The notes under the pieces are model-generated. The model saw only the letters and a list, made by a program, of their open reading frames with translations, searched no databases and was not told the origin of the DNA. Of a DNA stretch of 64,000 bases, positions 19,327 to 32,900 are shown in pieces. A program made the position numbers and the translations under genes. Numbering within the stretch: position 1 is the first letter of the stretch; every line of letters starts with the position of its first letter. The DNA lies in NCBI GenBank assembly GCA_032718475.1, contig JAUCBJ010001151.1, positions 25,432-89,431 of the forward strand, read 5' to 3'. This stretch comes from Nemertoderma westbladi. Lineage: Eukaryota > Xenacoelomorpha > Nemertodermatida > Nemertodermatidae.

Positions 19327-22300
19327 CTGGAAGTCGACTACACTAAAAACTCAGACCTGTAGGCGCCGAACCTGGAGTACCTGGAAGTCGACTACACCAA
19401 AAACCCAGACCTGTAGGCGCCGAACCTGGAGTACCTGGAAGTCGACTACACCAAAAACCCAGACCTGTAGGCGCCGAACCTGGAGTACCTGGAAGTCGAC
19501 TACACCAAAAACCCAGACCTGTAGGCGCCGAACCTGGAGTACCTGGAAGTCGACTACACCAAAAACCCAGACCTGTAGGCGCCGAACCTGGAGTACCTGG
19601 AAGTCGACTACACTAAAAACCCAGACCTGTAGGCGCCGAACCTGGAGTACCTGGAAGTCGACTACACTAAAAACCCAGACCTGTAGGCGCCGAACCTGGA
19701 GTACCTGGAAGTCGACTACACCAAAAACCCAGACCTGTAGGCGCCGAACCTGGAGTACCTGGAAGTCGACTACACCAAAAACCCAGACCTGTAGGCGCCG
19801 AACCTGGAGTACCTGGAAGTCGACTACACCAAAAACCCAGACCTGTAGGCGCCGAACCTGGAGTACCTGGAAGTCGACTACACCAAAAACCCAGACCTGT
19901 AGGCGCCGAACCTGGAGTACCTGGAAGTCGACTACACTAAAAACCCAGACCTGTAGGCGCCGAACCTGGAGTACCTGGAAGTCGACTACACCAAAAACCC
20001 AGACCTGTAGGCGCCGAACCTGGAGTACCTGGAAGTCGACTACACCAAAAACCCAGACCTGTAGGCGCCGAACCTGGAGTACCTGGAAGTCGACTACACC
20101 AAAAACCCAGACCTGTAGGCGCCGAACCTGGAGTACCTGGAAGTCGACTACACCAAAAACCCAGACCTGTAGGCGCCGAACCTGGAGTACCTGGAAGTCG
20201 ACTACACTAAAAACCCAGACCTGTAGGCGCCGAACCTGGAGTACCTGGAAGTCGACTACACCAAAAACCCAGACCTGTAGGCGCCGAACCTGGAGTACCT
20301 GGAAGTCGACTACACCAAAAACCCAGACCTGTAGGCGCCGAACCTGGAGTACCTGGAAGTCGACTACACCAAAAACCCAGACCTGTAGGCGCCGAACCTG
20401 GAGTACCTGGAAGTCGACTACACCAAAAACCCAGACCTGTAGGCGCCGAACCTGGAGTACCTGGAAGTCGACTACACCAAAAACCCAGACCTGTAGGCGC
20501 CGAACCTGGAGTACCTGGAAGTCGACTACACCAAAAACCCAGACCTGTAGGCGCCGAACCTGGAGTACCTGGAAGTCGACTACACCAAAAACCCAGACCT
20601 GTAGGCGCCGAACCTGGAGTACCTGGAAGTCGACTACACCAAAAACCCAGACCTGTAGGCGCCGAACCTGGAGTACCTGGAAGTCGACTACACCAAAAAC
20701 CCAGACCTGTAGGCGCCGAACCTGGAGTACCTGGAAGTCGACTACACCAAAAACCCAGACCTGTAGGCGCCGAACCTGGAGTACCTGGAAGTCGACTACA
20801 CCAAAAACCCAGACCTGTAGGCGCCGAACCTGGAGTACCTGGAAGTCGACTACACCAAAAACCCAGACCTGTAGGCGCCGAACCTGGAGTACCTGGAAGT
20901 CGACTACACTAAAAACCCAGACCTGTAGGCGCCGAACCTGGAGTACCTGGAAGTCGACTACACCAAAAACCCAGACCTGTAGGCGCCGAACCTGGAGTAC
21001 CTGGAAGTCGACTACACCAAAAACCCAGACCTGTAGGCGCCGAACCTGGAGTACCTGGAAGTCGACTACACCAAAAACCCAGACCTGTAGGCGCCGAACC
21101 TGGAGTACCTGGAAGTCGACTACACCAAAAACCCAGACCTGTAGGCGCCGAACCTGGAGTACCTGGAAGTCGACTACACCAAAAACCCAGACCTGTAGGC
21201 GCCGAACCTGGAGTACCTGGAAGTCGACTACACCAAAAACCCAGACCTGTAGGCGCCGAACCTGGAGTACCTGGAAGTCGACTACACCAAAAACCCAGAC
21301 CTGTAGGCGCCGAACCTGGAGTACCTGGAAGTCGACTACACCAAAAACCCAGACCTGTAGGCGCCGAACCTGGAGTACCTGGAAGTCGACTACACCAAAA
21401 ACCCAGACCTGTAGGCGCCGAACCTGGAGTACCTGGAAGTCGACTACACCAAAAACCCAGACCTGTAGGCGCCGAACCTGGAGTACCTGGAAGTCGACTA
21501 CACCAAAAACCCAGACCTGTAGGCGCCGAACCTGGAGTACCTGGAAGTCGACTACACCAAAAACCCAGACCTGTAGGCGCCGAACCTGGAGTACCTGGAA
21601 GTCGACTACACCAAAAACCCAGACCTGTAGGCGCCGAACCTGGAGTACCTGGAAGTCGACTACACCAAAAACCCAGACCTGTAGGCGCCGAACCTGGAGT
21701 ACCTGGAAGTCGACTACACCAAAAACCCAGACCTGTAGGCGCCGAACCTGGAGTACCTGGAAGTCGACTACACCAAAAACCCAGACCTGTAGGCGCCGAA
21801 CCTGGAGTACCTGGAAGTCGACTACACCAAAAACCCAGACCTGTAGGCGCCGAACCTGGAGTACCTGGAAGTCGACTACACCAAAAACCCAGACCTGTAG
21901 GCGCCGAACCTGGAGTACCTGGAAGTCGACTACACCAAAAACCCAGACCTGTAGGCGCCGAACCTGGAGTACCTGGAAGTCGACTACACCAAAAACCCAG
22001 ACCTGTAGGCGCCGAACCTGGAGTACCTGGAAGTCGACTACACCAAAAACCCAGACCTGTAGGCGCCGAACCTGGAGTACCTGGAAGTCGACTACACCAA
22101 AAACCCAGACCTGTAGGCGCCGAACCTGGAGTACCTGGAAGTCGACTACACCAAAAACCCAGACCTGTAGGCGCCGAACCTGGAGTACCTGGAAGTCGAC
22201 TACACCAAAAACCCAGACCTGTAGGCGCCGAACCTGGAGTACCTGGAAGTCGACTACACCAAAAACCCAGACCTGTAGGCGCCGAACCTGGAGTACCTGG

Positions 22301-24416
22301 AAGTCGACTACACCAAAAACCCAGACCTGTAGGCGCCGAACCTGGAGTACCTGGAAGTCGACTACACCAAAAACCCAGACCTGTAGGCGCCGAACCTGGA
22401 GTACCTGGAAGTCGACTACACCAAAAACCCAGACCTGTAGGCGCCGAACCTGGAGTACCTGGAAGTCGACTACACCAAAAACCCAGACCTGTAGGCGCCG
22501 AACCTGGAGTACCTGGAAGTCGACTACACCAAAAACCCAGACCTGTAGGCGCCGAACCTGGAGTACCTGGAAGTCGACTACACCAAAAACCCAGACCTGT
22601 AGGCGCCGAACCTGGAGTACCTGGAAGTCGACTACACCAAAAACCCAGACCTGTAGGCGCCGAACCTGGAGTACCTGGAAGTCGACTACACCAAAAACCC
22701 AGACCTGTAGGCGCCGAACCTGGAGTACCTGGAAGTCGACTACACCAAAAACCCAGACCTGTAGGCGCCGAACCTGGAGTACCTGGAAGTCGACTACACC
22801 AAAAACCCAGACCTGTAGGCGCCGAACCTGGAGTACCTGGAAGTCGACTACACCAAAAACCCAGACCTGTAGGCGCCGAACCTGGAGTACCTGGAAGTCG
22901 ACTACACCAAAAACCCAGACCTGTAGGCGCCGAACCTGGAGTACCTGGAAGTCGACTACACCAAAAACCCAGACCTGTAGGCGCCGAACCTGGAGTACCT
23001 GGAAGTCGACTACACCAAATACCCCGACCTGTAGGCGCCGAACCTGGAGTACCTGGAAGTCGACTACACCAAAAACCCAGACCTGTAGGCGCCGAACCTG
23101 GAGTACCTGGAAGTCGACTACACCAAAAACCCAGACCTGTAGGCGCCGAACCTGGAGTACCTGGAAGTCGACTACACCAAAAACCCAGACCTGTAGGCGC
23201 CGAACCTGGAGTACCTGGAAGTCGACTACACCAAAAACCCAGACCTGTAGGCGCCGATCCTGGAGTACCTGGAAGTCGACTACACCAAAAACCCAGACCT
23301 GTAGGCGCCGAACCTGGAGTACCTGGAAGTCGACTACACCAAAAACCCAGACCTGTAGGCGCCGAACCTGGAGTACCTGGAAGTCGACTACACCAAAAAC
23401 ACAGACCCGTAGGCGCCGAACCTGGAGTACCTGGAAGTCGACTACACCAAAAACCCAGACCTGTAGGCGCCGAACCTGGAGTACCTGGAAGTCGACTACA
23501 CCAAAAACCCAGACCTGTAGGCGCCGAACCTAGAGTACCTGGAAGTCGACTACACCAAAAATTCAGACCTGTAGGCGCCGAACCTGGAGTACCTGGAAGT
23601 CGACTACACCAAAAACCCAGACCTGTAGGCGCCGAACCTGGAGTACCTGGAAGTCGACTACAGTACACCAAAAACTCAGACCTGTAGGCGCCGAACCTGG
23701 AGTACCTGGAAGTCGACTACACCAAAAACCCCGACCTGTAGGCGCCGAACCTGGAGTACCTGGAAGTCGACTACACTAAAAACCCAGACCTGTAGGCGCC
23801 GAACCTGGAGTACCTGGAAGTCGACTACACCAAAAACCCAGACCTGTAGGCGCCGAACCTGGAGTACCTGGAAGTCGACTACACCAAAAACCCAGACCTG
23901 TAGGCGCCGTACCTGGAGTACCTGGAAGTCGATTACACCAAAAACCCAGACCTGTAGGCGCCGAACCTGGAGTACCTGGAAGTCGACTACACCAAAAACC
24001 CAGACCTGTAGGCGCCGAACCTGGAGTACCTGGAAGTCGACTACACCAAATACCCGACCTGTAGGCGCCGAACCTGGAGTACCTGGAAGTCGACTACACC
24101 AAAAACCCAGACCTGTAGGCGCCGAACCTGGAGTACCTGGAAGTCGACTACACCAAAAACCCAGACCTGTAGGCGCCGAACCTGGAGTACCTGGAAGTCG
24201 ACTAAACCAAAAACCCAGACCTGTAGGCGCCGAACCTGGAGTACCTGGAAGTCGACTACACCAAAAACCCAGACCTGTAGGCGCCGAACCTGGAGTACCT
24301 GGAAGTCGACTACACCAAAAACCCAGACCTGTAGGCGCCGAACCTGGAGTACCTGGAAGTCGACTACACTAAAAACCCAGACCTGTAGGCGCCGAACCTG
24401 GAGTACCTGGAAGTCG
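19327..24416. repeat. 54-bp satellite array, about 94 copies
   Basis: The unit contains TGGAAGTCGACTACACC, AAAAACCCAGACCTG, TAGGCGCCGAACCTGG and AGTACC. It includes GTCGAC and GGCGCC palindromes and three CpGs. The length is a multiple of three and the unit has an open frame on each strand, so long ORFs arise by chance (1,404 and 920 codons); neither has family resemblance and the plus frame has no ATG. CTAAA variants mark units 1, 6, 7, 12 and 17 from the left, a five-unit pattern. The middle (about 20.93-23.0 kb) is almost uniform, while the right edge holds diverged units, including a 6-bp insertion near 23661 and a 1-bp deletion near 24050. Confidence 0.97.
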
Positions 24417-26442
24417 TAATAACGTGCCTCTGTAACCAGCTCCTTTCCCTTTGCTAATTTAACATTGAGGCGGGTCTTTTATATCAAAGAACAATAATCA
24501 GTTTATATTAATTGTTCTTTTGACATCCCTGACTCCTGCACTGCACTCAACTCATAGATTCTGCATTGCTGCACATCAGGGGCGGTATTCATAAATGTGA
24601 CTAACTAGGAACTTAGTCCTAGTCACAGCAAGTTAGTAAGTGCTTGTACTAATTCGGTATTCAGAGAAGTTGGTGCTACTTATTACTACCGTATTTAGTA
24701 CTAGTTGTTGCTAAACTCGTATTCATAGAATTTAGTCTTACTTAAGTTAGTATTAGCTGTAACTTAAATTTCTAGTCACATGAAGATGTGACTAAGTTGG
24801 TAAGACCGCTTACTTATTGCATATTGGCCTTCATACATACAGTATGGTTATTATGTTATTGACGACTCCGGCCACATTATACTCTCTCTTGTTTTTCTAG
24901 CATTCTGTGTTCATTGCAAATGTGTTGTTGCAGAGAAACTGTCAAATGTAACGACATAAAGCTTTTTGTTTTTTAAATCCGACTTAAATTTCCAAATTTC
25001 AGCTTACATTCTTGAATGGTGAGATTGCTCCCGAACGGTCCGCTTCCGTTGAAAATGTGTTTCGCTAAAGAATTCTACCATTCGCGAACTTTCGCAAGAT
25101 GAAAAAGCGGTAGCGTTCCCACTTCACTCTTTTCCTCTCTATTACCAAATGTAAATAATGGTATTCGATAATGGTAGCCAATTGATTTATCGCCTTACTA
25201 AAAATATTAATTTTTCACTAAAATTTTAACAGGAAATCACTAAAATATTCAGTTTCCACTAAAATCTATTAATTAACATTAAATCTATTAATTATAAATT
25301 ATTGCTAAAATGTGGAAAGGACAGCTTACAGTGCCACGTTATTCTAACCTAAATAATGAAGGGATTTTATTAAAACAGCCGTAACAGATGTATTTTTGAT
25401 GATTCAAAAATATATTTTAGTGATAATTAAATTGAGTGGAGGAAATATATATTTGATAACGAAAAAAAATTACTGGAAAACAGGAATTGTTTCAGTGACC
25501 AATAAAATTAATGGGTTTAATGTAGGCTACCAATACTAGTAAAACAGTATACCACTAAACATAGAGACATGCCGGGCATCCTGCTCCTTTCCCTTAATGA
25601 GAATTTAACATTGAGGCGGGATATTAATTCGCCAAGATGGGATTTGCGTCCTCCAGTTCACCCCCCCCCCCCCCCCCCCCCCCCCTGTCTCACTTTTCGA
25701 ACGCCCCCAAGTGCATATTGAGACTTTCTTGAACTATAAACTAGTCTAGTAGTATAGTAGGATAGGTAGCTATGATTATCTGTAGTAAGTGTTCCACAAT
25801 CAATGGCCAACACAGCGGTTGTGAGTTCAAAATGAAGTTAAAAGCTAAAAGTAAATATTTGTGCGCGGTAAATGGTAGATCAGTTTAAGTAATTGGTGTA
25901 AAAGGTAAGTTACAAAACAGAATTTGTACTTAATTTTTATTTGGCACTAAACAATATGGGACATGTAACTATACAATACGTACTAGAGAAACTTAGTTAG
26001 AAATATACGAAATAGTACAAAAGTTATGATTTCTTTTAGAATAACTATTAGCATTAATAATATTGACTTACAAATGTCAGTTTAATTCGAGCGACGCCAC
26101 CATTGGATGTTCATTATTAGTTAACCTCTTGGGAATGGACTTACTGGAGAGGTTACTGATAATTAATATAATTACTACATTAGGTAAATTAATTTTAATA
26201 ATATTTTGATATTAAACTTTTACTATTATCATAATTAATTAAACAACACTGCTACATTCAAACTACTTTTCATTATCGGAATATTGTCTCCCCGCCTCAC
26301 ATAATAGGCTAATAATGAAGTTATCTTGCATCCATACCCATGCATTCCATTCTTGTAAGAAAAAGAAATTAAAAACAACATTTAACCAACGAAAAAGGGA
26401 ACAACATATTTTGAGTCAGATATCGTTACTCGATAGTTCTTT
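24417..26442. other. AT-rich spacer, no gene; scattered repeat fragments
   Basis: A short direct repeat (CTCCTTTCCCTT, 6-10 bp, then TTTAACATTGAGGCGGG) occurs at about 24440-24475 and about 25585-25622. GGGGCGGTATTCATAAA at 24580 resembles a transposon end, with weak echoes at about 24654 and 24716, but no opposite terminus is clear. Confidence 0.5.
25661..25685 (+). repeat. Poly-C tract, 25 bp
   Basis: Uninterrupted C run. Others are at 15481-15497, 16373-16384, 16802-16819, 26494-26516 and 26810-26822. All are C on the plus strand. Confidence 0.95.
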
Positions 26443-26854
26443 GGGCTCGTTCATAAATGACGTCACGGCTTTGCTGCTAAATTTAACAACCGACCCCCCC
26501 CCCCCCCCCCCCCCCCTCCCGACGCAACATCACGTCACAAAAATAACAAAATATATTTTCGATTAAATTAATATCGAATATAACACCTTCTTTATATCTG
26601 TGAGAGTAAAATAAAGTGACAAGATACTTGGGTACAGTGCACACAACATTGCATATATAATAACTAAACTCAGTCTAGTATATTTATTGACGAGATTTCC
26701 CACAGCGGGGATAATTTAAATAGATTTACTAAACTAAAGGCACACTATCATATTGTGTGACGTCACGTAAGCGTCTACCAGAGTCACCGGTATGTCGCAC
26801 ATTTGTTTACCCCCCCCCCCCCTGCCCGTGACGTCATTATTGTATGAACGGCCC
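26443..26854. mobile_element. MITE-like element with ~25-bp inverted ends, poly-C and TGACGTCA sites
   Basis: The left end (26443-26466) reads GGGCTCGTTCATAAATGACG and on. The right end (26828-26854) is its reverse complement apart from a few bases near the ATAA. TGACGTCA octamers are at 26458-26465, 26758-26765 and 26829-26836. Poly-C runs are at 26494-26516 and 26810-26822. It has no coding frame. No clean target duplication was seen. It ends 80 bp beyond the stop codon of the neurobeachin-type gene. Confidence 0.7.
26683..26688 (-). promoter_or_regulatory. Candidate poly(A) signal AATAAA for the neurobeachin-type gene
   Basis: This is the first AATAAA on the minus strand after the stop codon, about 250 bp downstream, and it lies inside the MITE-like element. 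No ATTAAA is seen nearer. Confidence 0.4.
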
Positions 26855-26934
26855 ATATGGCCAATAAAATAACCATTATTGATTATTGCAAAAATTACAT
26901 CGGAAGGAATACCAGAAAATATTAAGGTCGCAGC

Positions 26935-29900
26935 CTAGGAGTAGTAGTCCTGGTAATCGGGATGCCACTTATAGAAGTTAACGTTGAGAATAACGACTTG
27001 GCCGCCGGACAGACCCGTAATGATGTGGCGGTTATCGTGACTCAGCCCGACGTGATGGACGGCGGCTGGGAGACTCTTATACGTGTAAAGGCACTGGTAG
27101 TCGTGGCAACGCCAGATGCGCACGAGATTGTTGTTGCGACCCGCTGCGACTAGATACTCACCGTCCTGCGTAGTCGTCATAGCGACGGCGTCGTCGTCGC
27201 AGACAACGCCCCACATCCACTTCCCGTTGACGTGGTACCGGGACATAAAGGCTTTATCGTACGCCACGTATATGTACCCCGAGGCGGAGTTCAGATGCAC
27301 CAACCGGGGCGAGAGAGCGCCCGTCTCGGCGAGGGCGTCCTGGGAGGGGCGAAGGGCGCGCACCAGATCCCCTTGCACCGTGTGCACCAGAACCGCACCG
27401 CCGGTGCTGCAACTAACCACCAAGCCCAACTCGGCGCTCACAGCCGCGTCTGCCACCTCGGTTTCGTGGCCCGTGAGTATCGCGATGGGCAACCCGGTGT
27501 CCCCCCCGACCGGGCTGGCCGACACCACGGCCCCCGCCGCCGCGCTCCAGTACCAGACCAAGAGCGTGGCGTCCCGACTTCCGGTGACCACGTAGTAATC
27601 CGAACAACTAGACCGCGTCTCGCTCCGAGCCATACACGTTATAACATCGTAATGGCCGTAAACAACCTGATCCAATTTACAATCCGACTCGACCGAGAAA
27701 ACCCGAAAACTTCGATCCCAGTAGCCACAGGCCATAACGTGACGACTATCGGAGCTCACTATAAAGTTTCTGCTACTGAGGACGACAGAGCTGCGGTTAA
27801 ACAACGACGCGTCCAGGAATCGTTTATCCGTCATGCCGTACTCGAAGTACACATCCATATCGAGGACGTCCTGAACTACCGACTTCTCGGTGGAAGTCGC
27901 GCTCGGATTGGCCCATTTATGGATCCCGTACATTTGGTTGTGGGAGATTGTGACGACGGTGGGAGTCGGGGCGTCGGTGTTGCATCGAAGGTGGAGAACC
28001 GCCGAGTTGGAAGGGAGCTTCAAGGTTTGCGCGAGTTGGGCGTTCTGGGCGCAGCCCGCGCCCAGCAGCGGGGGCGACAGGTGCAGCGCGGAGCCGCGGG
28101 GTGGATGCGGCCCGAGTAGCAGCTGACTGGGCGTCTGGCCGAAGCAACGGATCTGGGAGCGAACCGCGTCGCGAGTAACCGCATCCGGGATCCTCTCGAG
28201 GTCTACCGCGCCCTCGTAAGTGAGATAATAAAAGACGTTGAGAGCGCGAACAGCCGCGGGGCCGCGCTGCTTGAACCCGAAAATAAGATCGACCCATTGG
28301 TGGATCTGACACGACACTATCTCGGACTCGAGAGCGGCTCTGTGTAACCTAATAAACTCCTCCGGGCTTCCACCAGACCACGGAGGCAACTCGACATCGC
28401 CAACCTCCACACCGTCCTCGCGTCTACCGAACACGAACCCATTGTCATTACAGAATGCCTCCGGGAGGTAAAACAACTCAGGGATAAGTTCCTTAACGTC
28501 CGAACTGTCCCGCTGACAGTTAGCCCACGCCTGTCTCATCGAACTGAAAGTTCGATCTGCATGATCAAACTTACCTCCCTGTAAATGCAGGAAGTAGGTC
28601 GTGAAAGGTTCAACTCGTACCAAATAGGCAAGCACGAAGCCCGCTGTGGAGTAGTGGGTCCCGTAATGGAAGGGAGGGATTCTTTCATCATCCCACGATT
28701 GGTAGCGCTTACGGAAGAACTCAGCTCGCGAGGGATTCAAAGCACCGATGGGTTGACTGAGATCCCGGTAGTTGCTCGAAAGAGATAGATCCAACTGATC
28801 CGACTCGTAATTGGATAGGATCCAAGGGAACACCGGGTATTGGTTCAGGTCGTTGTAAGAACGACCGGCGATCGTGTTGAGGAACATTAGATACTGGAAA
28901 TTGGATATTTCGCGTCGTTGCCAACGTGACATCATATTGGAGGCGGTTAGAAGTTGCCGTGGAGACGCCAGTGACATTCGACGCGTCTGCGGTACGCCAT
29001 ATTTACTTCCTATACCAACTCGGGGAAGGTAGCTGACAACCTTGCGAACTAACCGATTATCTTGAAAATTTAGAAATACCGCAGTTTTGTTGCTTAGGAA
29101 TATCTCGATGGCGGTGTTTTGTAGCATAAATCGACGAGAGAATACCGCTTTTATCTCTGAGAAATGCCACCGGCCATGTAAATGTTCGCAGTATTGCAAC
29201 AGTTTCGGATTTATTGACAGGCCACTGTCATCGTGAACTTCGAAAAACACATCGGCCGAAGTTACTGATAAACTTCCAGAGATAACCAACGAAGGAGTAA
29301 CCAACTCGCAGGGTTCCGATAACAGAATCGATGATGAAGGTGGTGCTGATGATTGTAGATTTATAGAAACAACATCTAAATCTTCTACATCATCCAAAAC
29401 TAGCGAGGTATCATCTTGGGTTGCTTGATTCGAAGGATCCATACATTGATCCACATTAACAGCATCTGTGGTGGTCGCATCTATAACATCGCGAGGTTTG
29501 GATGAGTTGAGTAAGGCCTCTCTATGGGTCGAGCCATACGGGTTGGGGACAAACCTACGACGACGACGTAAACGATCTTCCCACGAATCCAACTTCATAA
29601 ACACCCCACTCTCAACATCCTCGCTATCACCAACATCCTTCCTCCAGATTTTCTGGTAATCACACATGACACTAACTATCTTATTGAAGTTGCTGAGAGC
29701 CAAACGGTTGTCTCTTTTCCGGGATGTTGACAGCAAATTATCACACATTCGTTCCTCTTCTCGCCTTTCCATGGACGTTACGGCACAAACTTTCCCAAAT
29801 GTCGCGTGTTTCTCAGTCTCTTCGTTGTGTTCCCTTGTCAGTATATAATGGGCTTCAGTAGCCACCCTCAGAAGGTGATCTTTCGTGGCCTGACTGAGTA

Positions 29901-32900
29901 AACGTCCTTCATTGACCAACTCAATAAATGCTAAACCTGCATTCTTTTGTATCGTATTCTGCCACTCCTGAGAGCAAAGCATCATCACCAACTCAACCAC
30001 ACCACCAGTGTTATTCATCTTGAGAGAGTGCAGGCCACCGCATAGAAGCTCCTGGCCATGACTACCAATCAAAGTTTTATTCAAAAATGCAGAATAATCA
30101 CAAAAAATATCTTTCAACAAGGGGGCCGCACTATTCAGGGACTGTTGCAGCTGCGTGGAAATCTCATATGCAATGGTGGACCGATGGTCATTCATTTGCT
30201 GGGTGCCCTCAGTTGGAAAGCTTTCACTGTCAGAAACAAGATCAATATCAGACATAGCCTGTTTAACATTTAACTCACAGTCATTATTATCATGAATGGC
30301 ATCATTTTGAGATTCTATTGTCATTGGAATTTCTATATCGTCGCTGCAATCAGAAGGAGCCTTATGAAATGTTCTTGGCTGTCGGTTCCCTTCTGGTTCC
30401 GTTGATGGAATATTCGACGGGAAAATAGTTTCTTTAACCTCGAGATCCGTGTCACTAACATCAGTGCCTGTATCCTCAGTCAGGGTGTTGTCAAAATTGA
30501 TTTGAGATGTTGTTGAATTCTCTTTGAGGAATTTAGTAGAGTTCAAATTGGATGGTTGAGATTGTGTTATAGCAGATACGCCCTTGGCGCCCACTGGTAG
30601 CCCAACTGCGCCCATTTGTCCATCAACATCTCCATTGCAATTGATAGGAACCTCAGTGTATTCTTCATTAATGTGGATTCTACCTTCATCGTGACTATCT
30701 GGCGATGCCACATTTGGAAACGGTTTGGAACTATCATCAAAAGGCAATCTTCTAAATAAACCACCGCCATCTCCTTTTGTAGATCTCGATTTATTATTAT
30801 CTGATATACCACTAGATTGTTTTCCTGATTTATTTTCTATTGTGTATTCGACCTGTATTTTTTCACCAAATTCAAGGATAGTCATATTTTTTATTTCACC
30901 GCTCAAGGTTTCGTCATTACACGGGTCAGTACGGTGTTCAATACACTCTGAAGAAGTATCAAAGGGGGGTTGCGTTGCATATCTACCTCTCGACGTCTCA
31001 ATATCATCAGCCAATGATTGTACAGACTGTGAATCTTCATCATCTGCATCACTTTGCAGATAAGTTGGCTGTTGTACCAAACCGGGATTCTCTGATGGGG
31101 TCAGAGGAACCCTTTCTGGCTCCAAAATATCCCGATAACGTCCAACCATCAGTATAGAGAGGAAATAAACTACAACCAAAGCGATAAACTGTGAAGACTT
31201 TGAGTCATCAGCATCTCTATAGGAACAGGCTCGCAACCTACTAACATCTATCTCTTGCACAAACTTATCGATGTGTTTAATGTAGAGCATAGATGAGGAT
31301 CCACCATAATCAACCATGATATCCTCGGAGGCGGCTATTAGACTCTGAATGGCATCCCGTCTAGTAGGCGATGATTCTAGTTTGAACCCAGGACGACTTC
31401 TATGCCTCACCTCAAGACAGTTACGCGCTGAGCAATATAGAACAATCCGTAAACACTGCCGCAAAATTCCACCAGAAGACATGTTCTTCTCTTGTTCTAA
31501 ATGACTGAAACCAAGGGTGGAACCAAATACCATTACATCAACAATATTCAAAAGGCGATTGATAAAATTCACACCTTTTTCTAATTTAATACCGAGAGAT
31601 GGTGATATTGTGTCATTGAGTTGAGATGTTGCGGACGAGAGAATGGCTATAATACCTCCACTGGCGTAAATCAGGCTGTCAGCACATTGGGATACCAGAT
31701 GGATTGTATTGTGTACGAATATGGCATTCTCAGTTGCAGAGACGAAGTCCATCACAGATTTCTGGCCGTGTGTCCTCCAAACCTGAAGGTCAGTTTCAAT
31801 AGCAAACAGTAAGTCGGAGAGCAGTCGTTGGTGTAGCAGGGACCAACGGAAATCAGGAATCTGTAGACCAGTAGAGTTCCCCTGCGCTAAATAATTGGCT
31901 TGCGTAGCAGCAGGTTCGTAGTGAGTACTGCCTCCACTGTTTTCGTTACTCAATGCCTGACGGTGGTTGCTAGATTCATTGTGTAAAATATTCGAACTAA
32001 CACCTTCATCATCGAAATGCGACGCAACTTCATCCAATACATTTTTCATAAAGTCGGTAACAAACTCTGGTACATCAGTATTGGTTTTATCGGTTTCAGT
32101 CATATTATTCTCAATATCCCCATTAGGCTGCTCGTTAACCCCAGATATACTACCGGTATTAGTTTTCTGACTAACTAGTTGTTCATCGGGTACCACATTG
32201 TCTGCTGTACCCGAATATTTATTGCCGGGTGTGGCACTCTGGAATTGACTACGAACACGCTCAACATAGACTTCATGGTCGGCACAGGTGACCCTGGAGT
32301 GGGCGATGGCGAGGGTGTCAACCCAGACCCGCCATCCTCCATACTCATACTTCATGGAATGGTACAGCAGCATTCTGAACAATGAGAACACTGTTTCATT
32401 TAGTTTAAACTCATCAGCATTTCGAATGTATATATAACCCAAAGACAACATCCAGTCTTGCCATATAGAGCACTGCAACAATCGTCTTCTATTCTCCCTA
32501 CTGGTATTGAACAAAAGAACCATATCGGACAAGAATAGCCTCTTAACATAATGAAGTTCATTAGTTTCCTCTGAGGACTGGATGAGTTTCGCAACAAATT
32601 TCAGCAGACCGGCATTCATCAACGAGTAACTGGAGTCGACAATGGGGTGTCTACTCGTGTGGATCTGAGGGTCAGGTCGCTCTGTAAACAACTCGAATAA
32701 ACCATTGTAAATTACCATGGAGAGTTGACAACCGTACAGCGACAAACGTTGACATAGCAATGGCCACAACGCGTATGAGTCAACCAACTCAATTTTAACT
32801 TTATACGGAATATTTGCAAAGAAATAAGATATAATTTTTAAAGTCTTAATCTGTATTAAGTTATTATTGTTAGCTAACAATTTGAATAGAACATGAATTC

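Noticed and set aside
19319-23533. 1,404-codon plus-strand frame and 920-codon minus-strand frame in the 54-bp array
   Set aside because: The unit is a multiple of three without stops in these frames. The plus frame starts at TTG and has no ATG. Both strands being open is expected of such a satellite.
19327-24416. CRISPR-like or retroviral primer-binding-site-like signal (GGCGCCGAAC) in the 54-bp unit
   Set aside because: There are no unique spacers between repeats and no adjoining LTR. The resemblance to a lysine-tRNA primer site is a short chance match.
24580-24830. MITE starting GGGGCGGTATTCATAAA
   Set aside because: No complementary terminus or target duplication found within 1 kb. Only weak direct echoes of the motif.
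26315-26566. 83-codon frame crossing a 23-C tract
   Set aside because: It lies mostly inside the MITE-like element and reads poly-Pro from the C run.
26690-26934. Poly(A) tract expected after a retrocopy of the NBEA-type mRNA
   Set aside because: No long T run (minus-strand A run) is present downstream of the stop, so I do not call it a processed retrogene on this evidence.
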